From positions 1 to 12,685 of the forward strand of contig CABVAS010000025.1 in the NCBI GenBank assembly GCA_902496375.1: a DNA stretch of 12,685 nt, in the 5' to 3' direction. The notes under the pieces were generated by a model. It did not search any database, was not told the origin of the DNA, and saw nothing but the letters and a program-made list of their open reading frames with translations. The position numbers and the translations under genes were made by a program. Of the stretch, positions 5,631 through 12,429 are shown piece by piece; position 1 is the stretch's first letter, and every line of letters begins with the position of its first letter. Source of the DNA: an uncultured Collinsella sp. (GTDB taxonomy: Bacteria > Actinomycetota > Coriobacteriia > Coriobacteriales > Coriobacteriaceae).

Positions 5631-5665
5631 GTAGCTAAAAAAGCCCTGGCCCAAGCAAAGCTCTA
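5631..5665 (+). repeat. Degenerate REP-like unit reaching into the rsfS stop codon
   Basis: The left half, GTAGCTAAAAAAGCCC, is identical to the complete copy at 5536. The right half (TGGCCCAAGCAAAGCTCTA) is diverged and contains the complement of the rsfS TAG stop (5665-5663). The copy is preceded by AACCGCAACT and an AACGG motif, which also precede the 5536 copy about 100 bp away. Confidence 0.65.
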
Positions 5666-6118
5666 GAGGAGGTTGAGGGGGAGCTGGGGGGCGTCGCCCC
5701 AGAGCTTTTCTAGGCGGTAGAAGTCGCGGGCTTCGGGAGTGAAGACGTGGACGACAACCGAACCATAGTCCATGAGCATCCAGGTCTTCTGCTCGCGACC
5801 CTCGATGGAGAACGGGTGCTCGCCGCAAGCCTCGGCGACCTTCTCCTCGATCTCATCGACGATAGAATCGACCTGGCGGTTGTTGGTGCCGGTGGCAAGC
5901 ACAAAGTAGTCGCATACGTCGGAAAGCTCGGTCAGGTCGAGCACCTGAACGTCCTCGCCCTTCTTGTCGTAGGCGGCCTGCGCGGCGGCGCGGGCGACAT
6001 CCTCGGCGGCGACACCGCTCGCGGACAGCGAGGCGGCAGTGCGGTCGGACGTGGCGACGAAGCTCTTGTGCTCCACACCTTCAAGAATCTGCTCGTCGGT
6101 CATGGTCTCGTCGGCCAT
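5663..6118 (-). CDS. rsfS: Ribosomal silencing factor RsfS
   Basis: RsfS (Iojap/YqeL family) binds ribosomal protein L14 on the 50S subunit and blocks subunit joining, lowering translation under starvation. The conserved core is clear: VARAAAQAAYDKKGEDVQVLDL, then DYFVLATGTNNRQVDSIVDEIEEKV (residues 70-94) and KTWMLMDYGSVVVHVFTPEARDFYRLEKLWGDAP (111-144). The product is 151 aa. About 38 N-terminal residues, rich in Ala, Ser and acidic residues, precede the core and are longer than in the roughly 110-aa homologues. The ATG at 6118 has GAGG 6 nt upstream. It is last in the obg-nadD-yqeK-rsfS cluster, 27 nt after yqeK, and matches the conserved yqeJ-yqeK-yqeL order of Firmicutes. Its TAG stop lies at the edge of a degenerate REP-like repeat. 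Confidence 0.96.
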   Translation of the reverse strand: MADETMTDEQILEGVEHKSFVATSDRTAASLSASGVAAEDVARAAAQAAYDKKGEDVQVLDLTELSDVCDYFVLATGTNNRQVDSIVDEIEEKVAEACGEHPFSIEGREQKTWMLMDYGSVVVHVFTPEARDFYRLEKLWGDAPQLPLNLL

Positions 6119-6145
6119 GGAATACCTCTTTCTAGACAGCCCGAG

Positions 6146-6754
6146 CTAGCGCAGCTGGGCGTAATGGTTGTAAATCGTAATAGCTGTGGGATAAAGATAG
6201 CGCCCGGACTGGATCACATAGACCAGACCCTGCGCAAAACAGGAGAAGAACAACTCATCGAGCGTCGACTCCCCCACCATCTTGCGCAGCGCATGCGCAT
6301 AGTCGCCGTGGCGGTTGGGCTCGATGGCATCGGCCACAAAGACCACCATATCGAGCGGCGTCATGTCGCAGGCACCCACGGTGTGACGGTCGACAGCCTG
6401 GAAAACGGCCGGCGACAGCTCGGGAAAAAGCTGCGGAAGCTCATAGGCGGCAACAGGGCCATGCAAAAGCGGCGTCGCGGCGGAAGGAGAGCCGGCAATC
6501 TTAATGCCGTAATGCAGAGCGCGCGTGACCAGCTCGTCGTCGGAGAGCACTTTGTCCCAGTCATGGATCAGGCCGGCGGCAGCGGCATCAAAGCGGTCAA
6601 CGCCGTAGACCTCGGCCAGATGAAGTGCGGTCTCGGCAACACCCAGCGAATGCACATAGCGCTTGCGCTTATCCTTCATGCGAACATCGAGCAGCTCTTG
6701 AATGTGCTTGAGCAGCGCGCGCTCATCGCCCTCAAACTGATCCTCTACCGACAA
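6146..6754 (-). CDS. yqeK: HD-domain hydrolase YqeK (probable bis(5'-nucleosyl)-tetraphosphatase)
   Basis: This is an HD-superfamily metal-dependent phosphohydrolase. YqeK family members cleave diadenosine tetraphosphate symmetrically to ADP. The metal-binding set is present: His35 (RYVHSLGVAETA), His64-Asp65 (AGLIHDWDK), His98 (LLHGPVAAY), His124 (AVDRHTVG) and Asp142 (VFVADAIEPNR). The 202-aa length fits the family. The best start is a TTG at 6754 with a GGGGG stretch about 6 nt upstream; the ATG at 6768 is in another frame, and the next in-frame ATG would remove part of the N-terminal helix. It follows nadD by 12 nt and precedes rsfS, the common nadD-yqeK-rsfS arrangement. The enzymatic role comes from family knowledge; the sequence shows the fold and ligands only. 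Confidence 0.92.
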   Translation of the reverse strand: MSVEDQFEGDERALLKHIQELLDVRMKDKRKRYVHSLGVAETALHLAEVYGVDRFDAAAAGLIHDWDKVLSDDELVTRALHYGIKIAGSPSAATPLLHGPVAAYELPQLFPELSPAVFQAVDRHTVGACDMTPLDMVVFVADAIEPNRHGDYAHALRKMVGESTLDELFFSCFAQGLVYVIQSGRYLYPTAITIYNHYAQLR

Positions 6755-6766
6755 CGTAGACCCCCA

Positions 6767-7444
6767 TCACTCAAAATCTTCTTGGCCCAAATCGGCATAT
6801 AGCCTGCGTTTGCGAATGTAGCCGAGCACGGACTCGCTCGTAAGATAGCGCACGCTCATGCCGCGGGCAACTCGCTTACGAATGTTCGTCGAGCTGATCG
6901 CCAGCGCCGGAATCTGAATATAGCGCACGTCGAACGGCAGCCCCGACTCTTTGATTCGGGCACGCGCCGTATCGATATCAAAGCCCGGTCGTGTCGCCGC
7001 AATAAAGGTAGCAAGCTCAGCGATTCGTTCGGCATCATGCCAAGTCACAATATCGATAATCGCGTCGGCGCCCGTAATAAAGTAGAGCTTTACCTGCGGC
7101 GGGTAAAAGTCGCGAAGGGCATGAAGCGTATCGGCCGTATAGGTTACGCCCGGGCGGTCGATCTCGAACCGGCTCGCCAAAAAGGCCGGGTTCGCGGCGG
7201 TGGCGAGGACCGTCATGGCATAACGGTCCTCGGCAGGCGTCACCGGCTTGTCAAGCTTAAAGGCAGGAGAGCCCGCCGGCATAAAGAGCACAGCGTCCAA
7301 GTCGAGCGACTCGCGCGCCTGCTCGGCGGTCACCAGGTGCCCGTAATGGATGGGATCAAAGGTGCCACCCATAATGCCGAGCCTAAACTCCTGCCCGTCC
7401 TCTAGAGGAAGCTCGGGCAGACCGATTCCACCGCGCAGCGACAT
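6767..7444 (-). CDS. nadD: Nicotinate-nucleotide adenylyltransferase
   Basis: NadD adenylates nicotinate mononucleotide with ATP to form deamido-NAD, the penultimate step of NAD synthesis. The nucleotidyltransferase signature GGTFDPIHYGH (26-36) and the C-terminal ISSTNIRKRV (183 onward) are both intact, as is FITGADAIIDIVTWHD in the middle. The 225-aa product has about 20 residues before the first strand (MSLRGGIGLPELPLEDGQEF) that most homologues lack. A purine-rich GGAGGGCGAG precedes the ATG at 7444, so I keep this start; no better internal start is apparent. The start is 3 nt downstream of the obg stop, indicating coupling. Confidence 0.96.
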   Translation of the reverse strand: MSLRGGIGLPELPLEDGQEFRLGIMGGTFDPIHYGHLVTAEQARESLDLDAVLFMPAGSPAFKLDKPVTPAEDRYAMTVLATAANPAFLASRFEIDRPGVTYTADTLHALRDFYPPQVKLYFITGADAIIDIVTWHDAERIAELATFIAATRPGFDIDTARARIKESGLPFDVRYIQIPALAISSTNIRKRVARGMSVRYLTSESVLGYIRKRRLYADLGQEDFE

Positions 7445-7447
7445 GGC

Positions 7448-8914
7448 TTACTCGCCCTCCGAGGTCTCGGCATCGTCCGCGGCATCCACCGCATCGACAA
7501 TCTCGACGCCCTCATCCGCAGCATCGGTCACGTCAATGGCCTCAACGGCAACGTCCTCGCCAGCATCCTCGAGCTCCTCGTACTCCGAGAAGTCCTCAGC
7601 GCCCTCAAAGTCAAAGGCGCGCTGGCAAATGCGGACCTCGTCGCCCGCACGGCAACCGGCCTTCTCGAGCGCGTCGTCAACACCCATACGCGCAAACTTA
7701 TGCTGCAGGTAAATGACAGCTTCCTCATTTTCCCAGTCGGTCTGAATGACCATGCGCTCGATGGCACGACCGACCACGCGGAAGGCACCGGGCTCTTCCT
7801 GGACAATGCGGAAACGCTTCTCACGCTGCAGGCGACGGCGCTCCCACTCATCGTCGCGCAGAACGACCGGCTCATCGGAGACAGCCAACTCGGCGCGCAG
7901 CTTAGCCACCTGCTCGCCCACGGCAAGCATCAGCGTGTTGAGGCCGGCGCCCGTAACAGCAGACACGGCAAAGAACATATGGCCATCGTCGAGCGCCGCA
8001 CGCTTAAGGTCGGCAATCTTGTCAGCCGTGCCCGGCGCATCGCACTTGTTAGCGACGACGATCTGCGGACGCTCCGAAAGCTCGGCGCCATACTGCTCGA
8101 GCTCGCGGTTGATGATGCGATAGTCCTCGACCGGATCGCGATCCTCAAAACCACCCGTCATATCGACGACGTGCATGATGAGTGCCGTGCGCTCGATGTG
8201 GCGCAGGAACTGATGGCCCAGGCCCTTGCCCTCGCTCGCACCCTCGATGAGGCCGGGGACGTCGGCAACGACATAGGAGTACTCGCCGGCACGCACCATG
8301 CCCAGATTGGGCACGAGCGTGGTAAACGGGTAGTCGGCAATCTTGGGACGGGCGGCACTCATGCGCGCGATGAGCGATGACTTACCCACCGAGGGGAAGC
8401 CCACGAGCGCGGCATCGGCCATAAGCTTCATCTCGAGCTCGATCCAGTGCTCCTCGGCAGGTTCGCCCAGCTGGGCGAACGCGGGCGCGCGGCGCACCGA
8501 CGTCACAAAGTGGGTATTGCCCAAACCGCCGGCGCCACCGGGCGCCACGACGACGCGCTCGCCGTCGTGCACCAGGTCGGCAATCTCGAACATCGGGGTC
8601 TGCGTCTCGGGGTCGAGCTCGCGCACCACGGTACCCATAGGGACCTTGAGAATCAGGTCCTCGCCGCTCTTACCGTTACGACGGGCACCCTGCCCATGCG
8701 TGCCGCGCTCGGCGCGGAAGTGATGCTTAAAGCGGTAATCGATCAGCGAAGACAGCTGAGCATCGGCCTGGATGACGACATTGCCGCCACGACCGCCGTC
8801 GCCGCCATCGGGGCCGCCCTTGGGGACAAATGCCTCGCGCCTAAACGACATGCATCCGGCTCCGCCGTCGCCGCCGCACACGTTAATGCGGCTGATATCG
8901 GTGAACTGTGACAA
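7448..8914 (-). CDS. obgE: GTPase Obg (CgtA), 50S assembly and stress GTPase
   Basis: Obg is an essential GTPase acting in 50S ribosome assembly and linked to the stringent response. The domains appear in order. First is a glycine-rich Obg fold (GGDGGAGCMSFRRE, GGPDGGDGGRGGNV, APGGAGGLGNTHF; about 1-160). Next is the G domain with G1 GFPSVGKSS (172-180), G3 DVPGLIEGA (218-226), G4 NKCD (289-292) and G5 SAV (318-320). An OCT domain follows (about 350-432), then an acidic Asp/Glu/Ala tail of about 53 residues. At 488 aa it is longer than the usual 420-460 because of this tail. The start is a TTG at 8914 with TAGGAGG about 8 nt upstream; a CTG directly before it is an unlikely alternative. A terminator-like hairpin lies directly ahead of the ribosome binding site, so expression probably depends on readthrough or on a promoter I could not identify. 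Confidence 0.97.
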   Translation of the reverse strand: MSQFTDISRINVCGGDGGAGCMSFRREAFVPKGGPDGGDGGRGGNVVIQADAQLSSLIDYRFKHHFRAERGTHGQGARRNGKSGEDLILKVPMGTVVRELDPETQTPMFEIADLVHDGERVVVAPGGAGGLGNTHFVTSVRRAPAFAQLGEPAEEHWIELEMKLMADAALVGFPSVGKSSLIARMSAARPKIADYPFTTLVPNLGMVRAGEYSYVVADVPGLIEGASEGKGLGHQFLRHIERTALIMHVVDMTGGFEDRDPVEDYRIINRELEQYGAELSERPQIVVANKCDAPGTADKIADLKRAALDDGHMFFAVSAVTGAGLNTLMLAVGEQVAKLRAELAVSDEPVVLRDDEWERRRLQREKRFRIVQEEPGAFRVVGRAIERMVIQTDWENEEAVIYLQHKFARMGVDDALEKAGCRAGDEVRICQRAFDFEGAEDFSEYEELEDAGEDVAVEAIDVTDAADEGVEIVDAVDAADDAETSEGE

Positions 8915-8930
8915 CAGAATCGCCTCCTAC

Positions 8931-8974
8931 AAAAAAGAGGGAGACCCTTGAATCCTAAAACTCAAGTGCCTCCC
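8931..8974 (-). terminator. Terminator or attenuator between rpmA and obg
   Basis: On the minus strand, bases 8974-8939 fold into a 13-position stem (GGGAG...TCAAG, two mismatches) with a 10-nt loop, followed by TCTTTTTT (8938-8931). The obg Shine-Dalgarno starts just after the T-run. This fits partial termination after the abundant L21-L27 mRNA. A 10-bp palindrome, CACATATGTG (8974-8983), touches the upstream foot of the stem. Confidence 0.8.
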
Positions 8975-8999
8975 ACATATGTGCTCTATGAAGGGTGAA

Positions 9000-9257
9000 T
9001 TACACGTTCGCGAGCGGGCGTACGCTGACCCTGTGCTTGATACCCTTGTGGAACTCAACGGTACCGTCGACCAGCGCGAACAGCGTGTCGTCCTTACCAC
9101 GGCCAACGTTCTCACCCGGGTGGATGTGCGTGCCGTGCTGACGGACGAGAATCGTGCCCGTGGTTACCGTCTGGCCGGCATAGCGCTTCGTGCCAAGGCG
9201 CTGACCGCGGGAGTCACGGCCATTACGGGAGGAACCGAGTCCTTTTTTGTGTGCCAT
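9000..9257 (-). CDS. rpmA: 50S ribosomal protein L27 (bL27)
   Basis: bL27 is a large-subunit protein whose N terminus reaches the peptidyl transferase centre. The complete 85-aa sequence starts MAHKKGLGSSRNGRDSRGQRLGTKRYAGQ and continues GTILVRQHGTHIHPGENVGRGKDDTLFAL. There is no N-terminal extension of the kind removed by the Prp protease in Firmicutes; the mature form starts at AHKKG after Met. The ATG at 9257 is preceded by AGG at about 8 nt. It lies 33 nt after rplU and is co-transcribed with it, before the hairpin at 8931-8974. Confidence 0.98.
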   Translation of the reverse strand: MAHKKGLGSSRNGRDSRGQRLGTKRYAGQTVTTGTILVRQHGTHIHPGENVGRGKDDTLFALVDGTVEFHKGIKHRVSVRPLANV

Positions 9258-9290
9258 TGTGTATACCTACTCTTTCGTTACGAGTGTAAT

Positions 9291-9665
9291 CTACTCGGCG
9301 ACGGGAGCCTCGGCAACAGCCTCAGCCTCTGCCTTGACAGCCTTCTTGGCGCGGGAGGTAGCCTGAACCTTCACGATCTTCAGCTTGGTGAGCTGCTGAC
9401 GGTGACCCTTCAGACGACGATAGCGCTTACGCTTGTGGAACTTGAAGACCAGCTGCTTCTCGCCCTTGAACTGCTCAACGATCTGAGCGGTAACCTTGGC
9501 CTTGGCCAGCTTGTCGGAATCGGTGACGATCTTCTTACCATCGTTGAGGAAGATAACCGGCAGGGTGACCTTGTCGCCCTCATTGCCCTCGATCTTCTCG
9601 ACGGTGATGACATCGTCGGTGGCGACCTTGTACTGCTTGCCGCCCGTGTTAACGATTGCGTACAT
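9291..9665 (-). CDS. rplU: 50S ribosomal protein L21 (bL21)
   Basis: bL21 binds 23S rRNA in the large subunit. The family start MYAIVNTGGKQYKV is at 9665. The open frame extends 7 codons further (ATG at 9686), but that stretch is part of the leader and does not resemble the family. An AAGGG lies upstream at about 9 nt spacing. The body ends in the basic segment HKRKRYRRLKGHRQQLTKLKIVKV, followed by a 25-residue Ala/Glu/Lys tail (TSRAKKAVKAEAEAVAEAPVAE), so the protein (124 aa) is about 20 aa longer than a typical L21. It is transcribed from the promoter at 9708-9736, with rpmA 33 nt downstream. Confidence 0.97.
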   Translation of the reverse strand: MYAIVNTGGKQYKVATDDVITVEKIEGNEGDKVTLPVIFLNDGKKIVTDSDKLAKAKVTAQIVEQFKGEKQLVFKFHKRKRYRRLKGHRQQLTKLKIVKVQATSRAKKAVKAEAEAVAEAPVAE

Positions 9666-9707
9666 GTTTACTTGCCCTTCATGCATCAGTTAGTGCAACA
9701 GCCGAAT

Positions 9708-9736
9708 ATAGTAGCAGGCGAAAATACCCCCGTCAA
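9708..9736 (-). promoter_or_regulatory. Extended -10 promoter of rplU-rpmA
   Basis: On the minus strand, TTGACG (9736-9731, five of six) and TACTAT (9713-9708, four of six) are exactly 17 nt apart, and TGC precedes the -10 hexamer as an extended -10. Transcription would start near 9701, leaving a leader of about 35 nt. The -35 hexamer contains the TGA stop codon of the upstream DUF2344 gene, so the promoter begins precisely at that gene's end. Confidence 0.75.
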
Positions 9737-10545
9737 CGAGTATGTGGAGCAAATCCACAAGTTCGCACAGGTATGGGGCTGACGAGTCGGCCCTCGTCGT
9801 CCTCGCATGCTTGATTCTGACGCTCGACATCGTAGGAGCAGATGGTCACGAGGTCTTGCATACCGGTGGAAACAATAGGTGCATCCACGCCCGGGGTCAA
9901 GCCCTGCAACAAAACATCAGCAGCGGAAAGCAAAATTTCCGGACGCATGGAGCCTTCGTTGTCGGCATGGGTGTCGAGCATGAGCACCAAATGGTGCGGG
10001 CGCTCCCCCGCCGTGAGCTCATAGTCCACGAGCGTGTGATCCAAATCCAAGCGCTTGCTCTTTTTTCCGCGCGCGTAGTCGATGCCATGGTCCGCGCGCA
10101 GCGTGTCGATCGCACGACGTACCTCAGCGGCGCTTACGGGCGCCTCGGGATCCAAGTGCAGGTCGATGCGATACGACAGGCGCGTGAGCTGCGCCGTCAA
10201 CGCCGGCGTGCGCACGTCGATGTACGCCGCCTCGATGGGCACCAGATCGGCCGGAGACGCCGCAGCCAGGCGCCCAAACGCCTCGTCGAGCGCCACGAAC
10301 TCGGTCATAAACAGGTCATACCACTCGCAGGTCGACGACGTACCAACCGGTAGCGCCGAAGAGAAGCCCACGCGCATGTGCGGAGAGAAGCCCTGCGTGA
10401 CGGCATAGGGAAGTCCCGCACGGCGCACGATGCGCTCAATGGTATGGATCACTTCGAGATGGCCCAGGTACTTAAGGCGATCGCGCTTGCCATAGCGAAC
10501 ACGAAGCCTAAAGAGCGAGGGGTTGTCGGTCAGGCGCTCACTCAT
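9733..10545 (-). CDS. DUF2344 / TIGR03936 family protein (radical SAM-linked)
   Basis: This family is found almost always next to, or fused to, the TIGR03960-type radical SAM protein; its biochemical role is unknown. The N-terminal signature is clear: RLRVRYGKRDRLKYLGHLEVIHTIERIVRRAGLPYAVTQGFSPHMRVGFSSALPVGTSS (about residues 13-70). The product is 270 aa. The C-terminal part (NQACEDDEGRLVSPIPVRTCGFAPHTR) looks like a lineage-specific tail. Its ATG overlaps the stop of the radical SAM gene (ATGA), so translation is coupled and the two proteins probably act together. Its own stop lies in the -35 box of the rplU promoter. In many bacteria rng (RNase E/G) stands between this pair and rplU; here it does not. 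Confidence 0.9.
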   Translation of the reverse strand: MSERLTDNPSLFRLRVRYGKRDRLKYLGHLEVIHTIERIVRRAGLPYAVTQGFSPHMRVGFSSALPVGTSSTCEWYDLFMTEFVALDEAFGRLAAASPADLVPIEAAYIDVRTPALTAQLTRLSYRIDLHLDPEAPVSAAEVRRAIDTLRADHGIDYARGKKSKRLDLDHTLVDYELTAGERPHHLVLMLDTHADNEGSMRPEILLSAADVLLQGLTPGVDAPIVSTGMQDLVTICSYDVERQNQACEDDEGRLVSPIPVRTCGFAPHTR

Positions 10546-12419
10546 GCGCGATCACCCATCAATACATTCTTGGCGTGGAGCGTGGGGCAGATCCCGCAGC
10601 CGGTGCACGACGTGCGGGTGCAGTCGGGAGTCGTGACGCCCTCGAGCGAGCGACGGTACTCGCGCTCGAGGAAGCCGCGCGTGCAGCCGGGGCTCACGTG
10701 CTCCCACGGCAGGCGCCAGTCCAACTCGTAGGGCAGGTGCACGAGCTCATTGAGGTCGATGCCGTTTTTGGCAGCAGCCTCCTTCCAGTTATCGAGCGAG
10801 AAATGCTCTACCCAGGCGTCAAAGCGAGAGCCCGAGCGCCAAGCGTCGATGATGACGGGCGTCATGTCACGACCGGCGCGGGACAGCGCGGCCTCGATGA
10901 GCGAGGTCTCGGCATCGTGGTAATGCACGCGGACGGCACGGTTGCGAACGCTCGTGATAAGCAACTTCTGGCGACGCTTGACGTCGTCGTAGTCGAGCTG
11001 CGGGCACCACTGGAACGGCGTGGCAGCCTTGGGGATAAAGACCGAAACCGAGATGGACACCGAGATCGAGCCGCGACGAGCCTTGGGCACCACGGAACGA
11101 CCGAGCTCCAGCACATGATCGGCCAGGCTGGCGATGGCCACGATGTCCTCGTCGCGCTCGCCGGGAAGGCCCATCATAAAGTAGAGCTTCATGCGGTTCC
11201 AGCCGGCCTCGAAGGCCGCCTTGGCCGCACGGTCCAGGTCCTCCTCGGTCACGTTCTTGTTAATGATGTCGCGCATGCGCTGGCTGCCGGCCTCGGGCGC
11301 GAACGTCAGTCCGCCCTTCTTTTCGCCGGCGACCGACTCGGCCATATCCACGCCAAACGAATCCAGGCGCTGCGACGGAATAGACACGCGAATACCCGTA
11401 TCCTCCAGGCGACGGTTGAGCCTGCCGAGCACATCGCGAATGCAGGAGTGGTCGGTCGTGGAGAGCGAGGTCAGCGACACCTCGTCATAGCCGGTCTTTT
11501 CCAGACCCTGAATCACCGACGAGACGATCTGGTCTGCCGAGCGCTCGCGCACCGGGCGATACGTCATGCCGGCCTGGCAAAAACGACAGCCGCGGGCGCA
11601 GCCGCGCAGGATCTCGATAGACAGGCGGTCGTGGACCAGCTGCGCATAGGGCACGCACGACTGCGAAAGCGGATTCGTGGCGCCGAAATCCTCGACGACG
11701 CGCTTGTAGACCACGGTCGGCGCATCCTTGCCCTCACGCGGCACGGTGTAGCCATGCGGCGAGCAGGGCTCGTCGTGACGAACCTCATAGAGCGACGGCA
11801 CGTAGTTGCCGGCAATGGATGCAAGCTGCTCAACAATCTGCGCGCGCGGAACTCCTTCGTCACGCAGGCGGCGATGCAGCTGGCAGGTCTCGAGCAGCGA
11901 TTCCTCGCCCTCGCCGATGAGGATGGCATCGAAGAAAGCCGCATACGGCTCGGGGTTGTACACCGAGGGACCGCCGGCGATGATGATGGGGTCGTCTTCG
12001 CCTCGGTCGGCCGCTAACAGCGGAATGCCAGCGAGGTCGAGTGCCTCGAGGAAGTTCGTCACCGCCATCTCGTGCGGCACATGGAGACCGACGATATCAA
12101 ACGAAGCGACGGGGGCAGCACCCTCGAGCGAGAGCAGCGGAATGCCTGCCTCGCGCATGGCGTCACCCATATCGGGCCACGGCACATAGCCACGCTCGCA
12201 GGAGATGCCCTCGGCCTGGTTAAGGATGTTGTAGAGGATGGCGATACCCTGGTTGGGCAGACCAACCTCGTACACATCCGGGTAGATCAGGCAGCAACGG
12301 TAATCGGCATCGGCCTTGGAAAGCGTGCCCCACTCGTGATCGATATAGCGACTCGGCTTCTCGACCTTGGCGAGCAACGGCTCAATTAAATGAAAACAAT
12401 CTTGGTATGCAACGCGCAA
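10542..12419 (-). CDS. B12-binding-like radical SAM protein (TIGR03960 family)
   Basis: The order is an N-terminal cobalamin-binding-like Rossmann domain (about 40-180: YPDVYEVGLPNQGIAILYNI, GGPSVYNPEPYAAFFDAILIGEGEE), then a radical SAM barrel with the [4Fe-4S] motif RGCARGCRFCQAG (Cys274, Cys278, Cys281), then a C-terminal extension. SAM and iron ligands are intact (also FAPEAGSQRMRDIINKN and MGLPGERDEDI). Near the C terminus lies a Cys set C600-x4-C605-x2-C608-x2-C611 (CTRTSCTGCGICPTL) that may hold an auxiliary metal or cluster. The 625-aa length is typical. The substrate is unknown. The start is a TTG at 12419 with AGGGG 7 nt upstream, overlapping the previous gene's stop; no ATG is available before residue 84. 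It is coupled to the DUF2344 gene through an ATGA overlap. Confidence 0.92.
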   Translation of the reverse strand: MRVAYQDCFHLIEPLLAKVEKPSRYIDHEWGTLSKADADYRCCLIYPDVYEVGLPNQGIAILYNILNQAEGISCERGYVPWPDMGDAMREAGIPLLSLEGAAPVASFDIVGLHVPHEMAVTNFLEALDLAGIPLLAADRGEDDPIIIAGGPSVYNPEPYAAFFDAILIGEGEESLLETCQLHRRLRDEGVPRAQIVEQLASIAGNYVPSLYEVRHDEPCSPHGYTVPREGKDAPTVVYKRVVEDFGATNPLSQSCVPYAQLVHDRLSIEILRGCARGCRFCQAGMTYRPVRERSADQIVSSVIQGLEKTGYDEVSLTSLSTTDHSCIRDVLGRLNRRLEDTGIRVSIPSQRLDSFGVDMAESVAGEKKGGLTFAPEAGSQRMRDIINKNVTEEDLDRAAKAAFEAGWNRMKLYFMMGLPGERDEDIVAIASLADHVLELGRSVVPKARRGSISVSISVSVFIPKAATPFQWCPQLDYDDVKRRQKLLITSVRNRAVRVHYHDAETSLIEAALSRAGRDMTPVIIDAWRSGSRFDAWVEHFSLDNWKEAAAKNGIDLNELVHLPYELDWRLPWEHVSPGCTRGFLEREYRRSLEGVTTPDCTRTSCTGCGICPTLHAKNVLMGDRA

Positions 12420-12429
12420 CGGAAAACCC

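Noticed and set aside
4467..5665. CRISPR array
   Set aside because: The repeats occur in both orientations, are irregularly spaced, flank a transposase, and have no spacer-repeat periodicity or cas genes.
5747..6802. Plus-strand open frame of 351 codons
   Set aside because: It is antisense to rsfS and yqeK (and the end of nadD), all of which have intact family motifs.
10575..12017. Long plus-strand open frame of 480 codons
   Set aside because: It is antisense to the radical SAM gene, whose domains and cysteine motifs are unmistakable. Long antisense frames are expected at this GC content, and its translation resembles no family.
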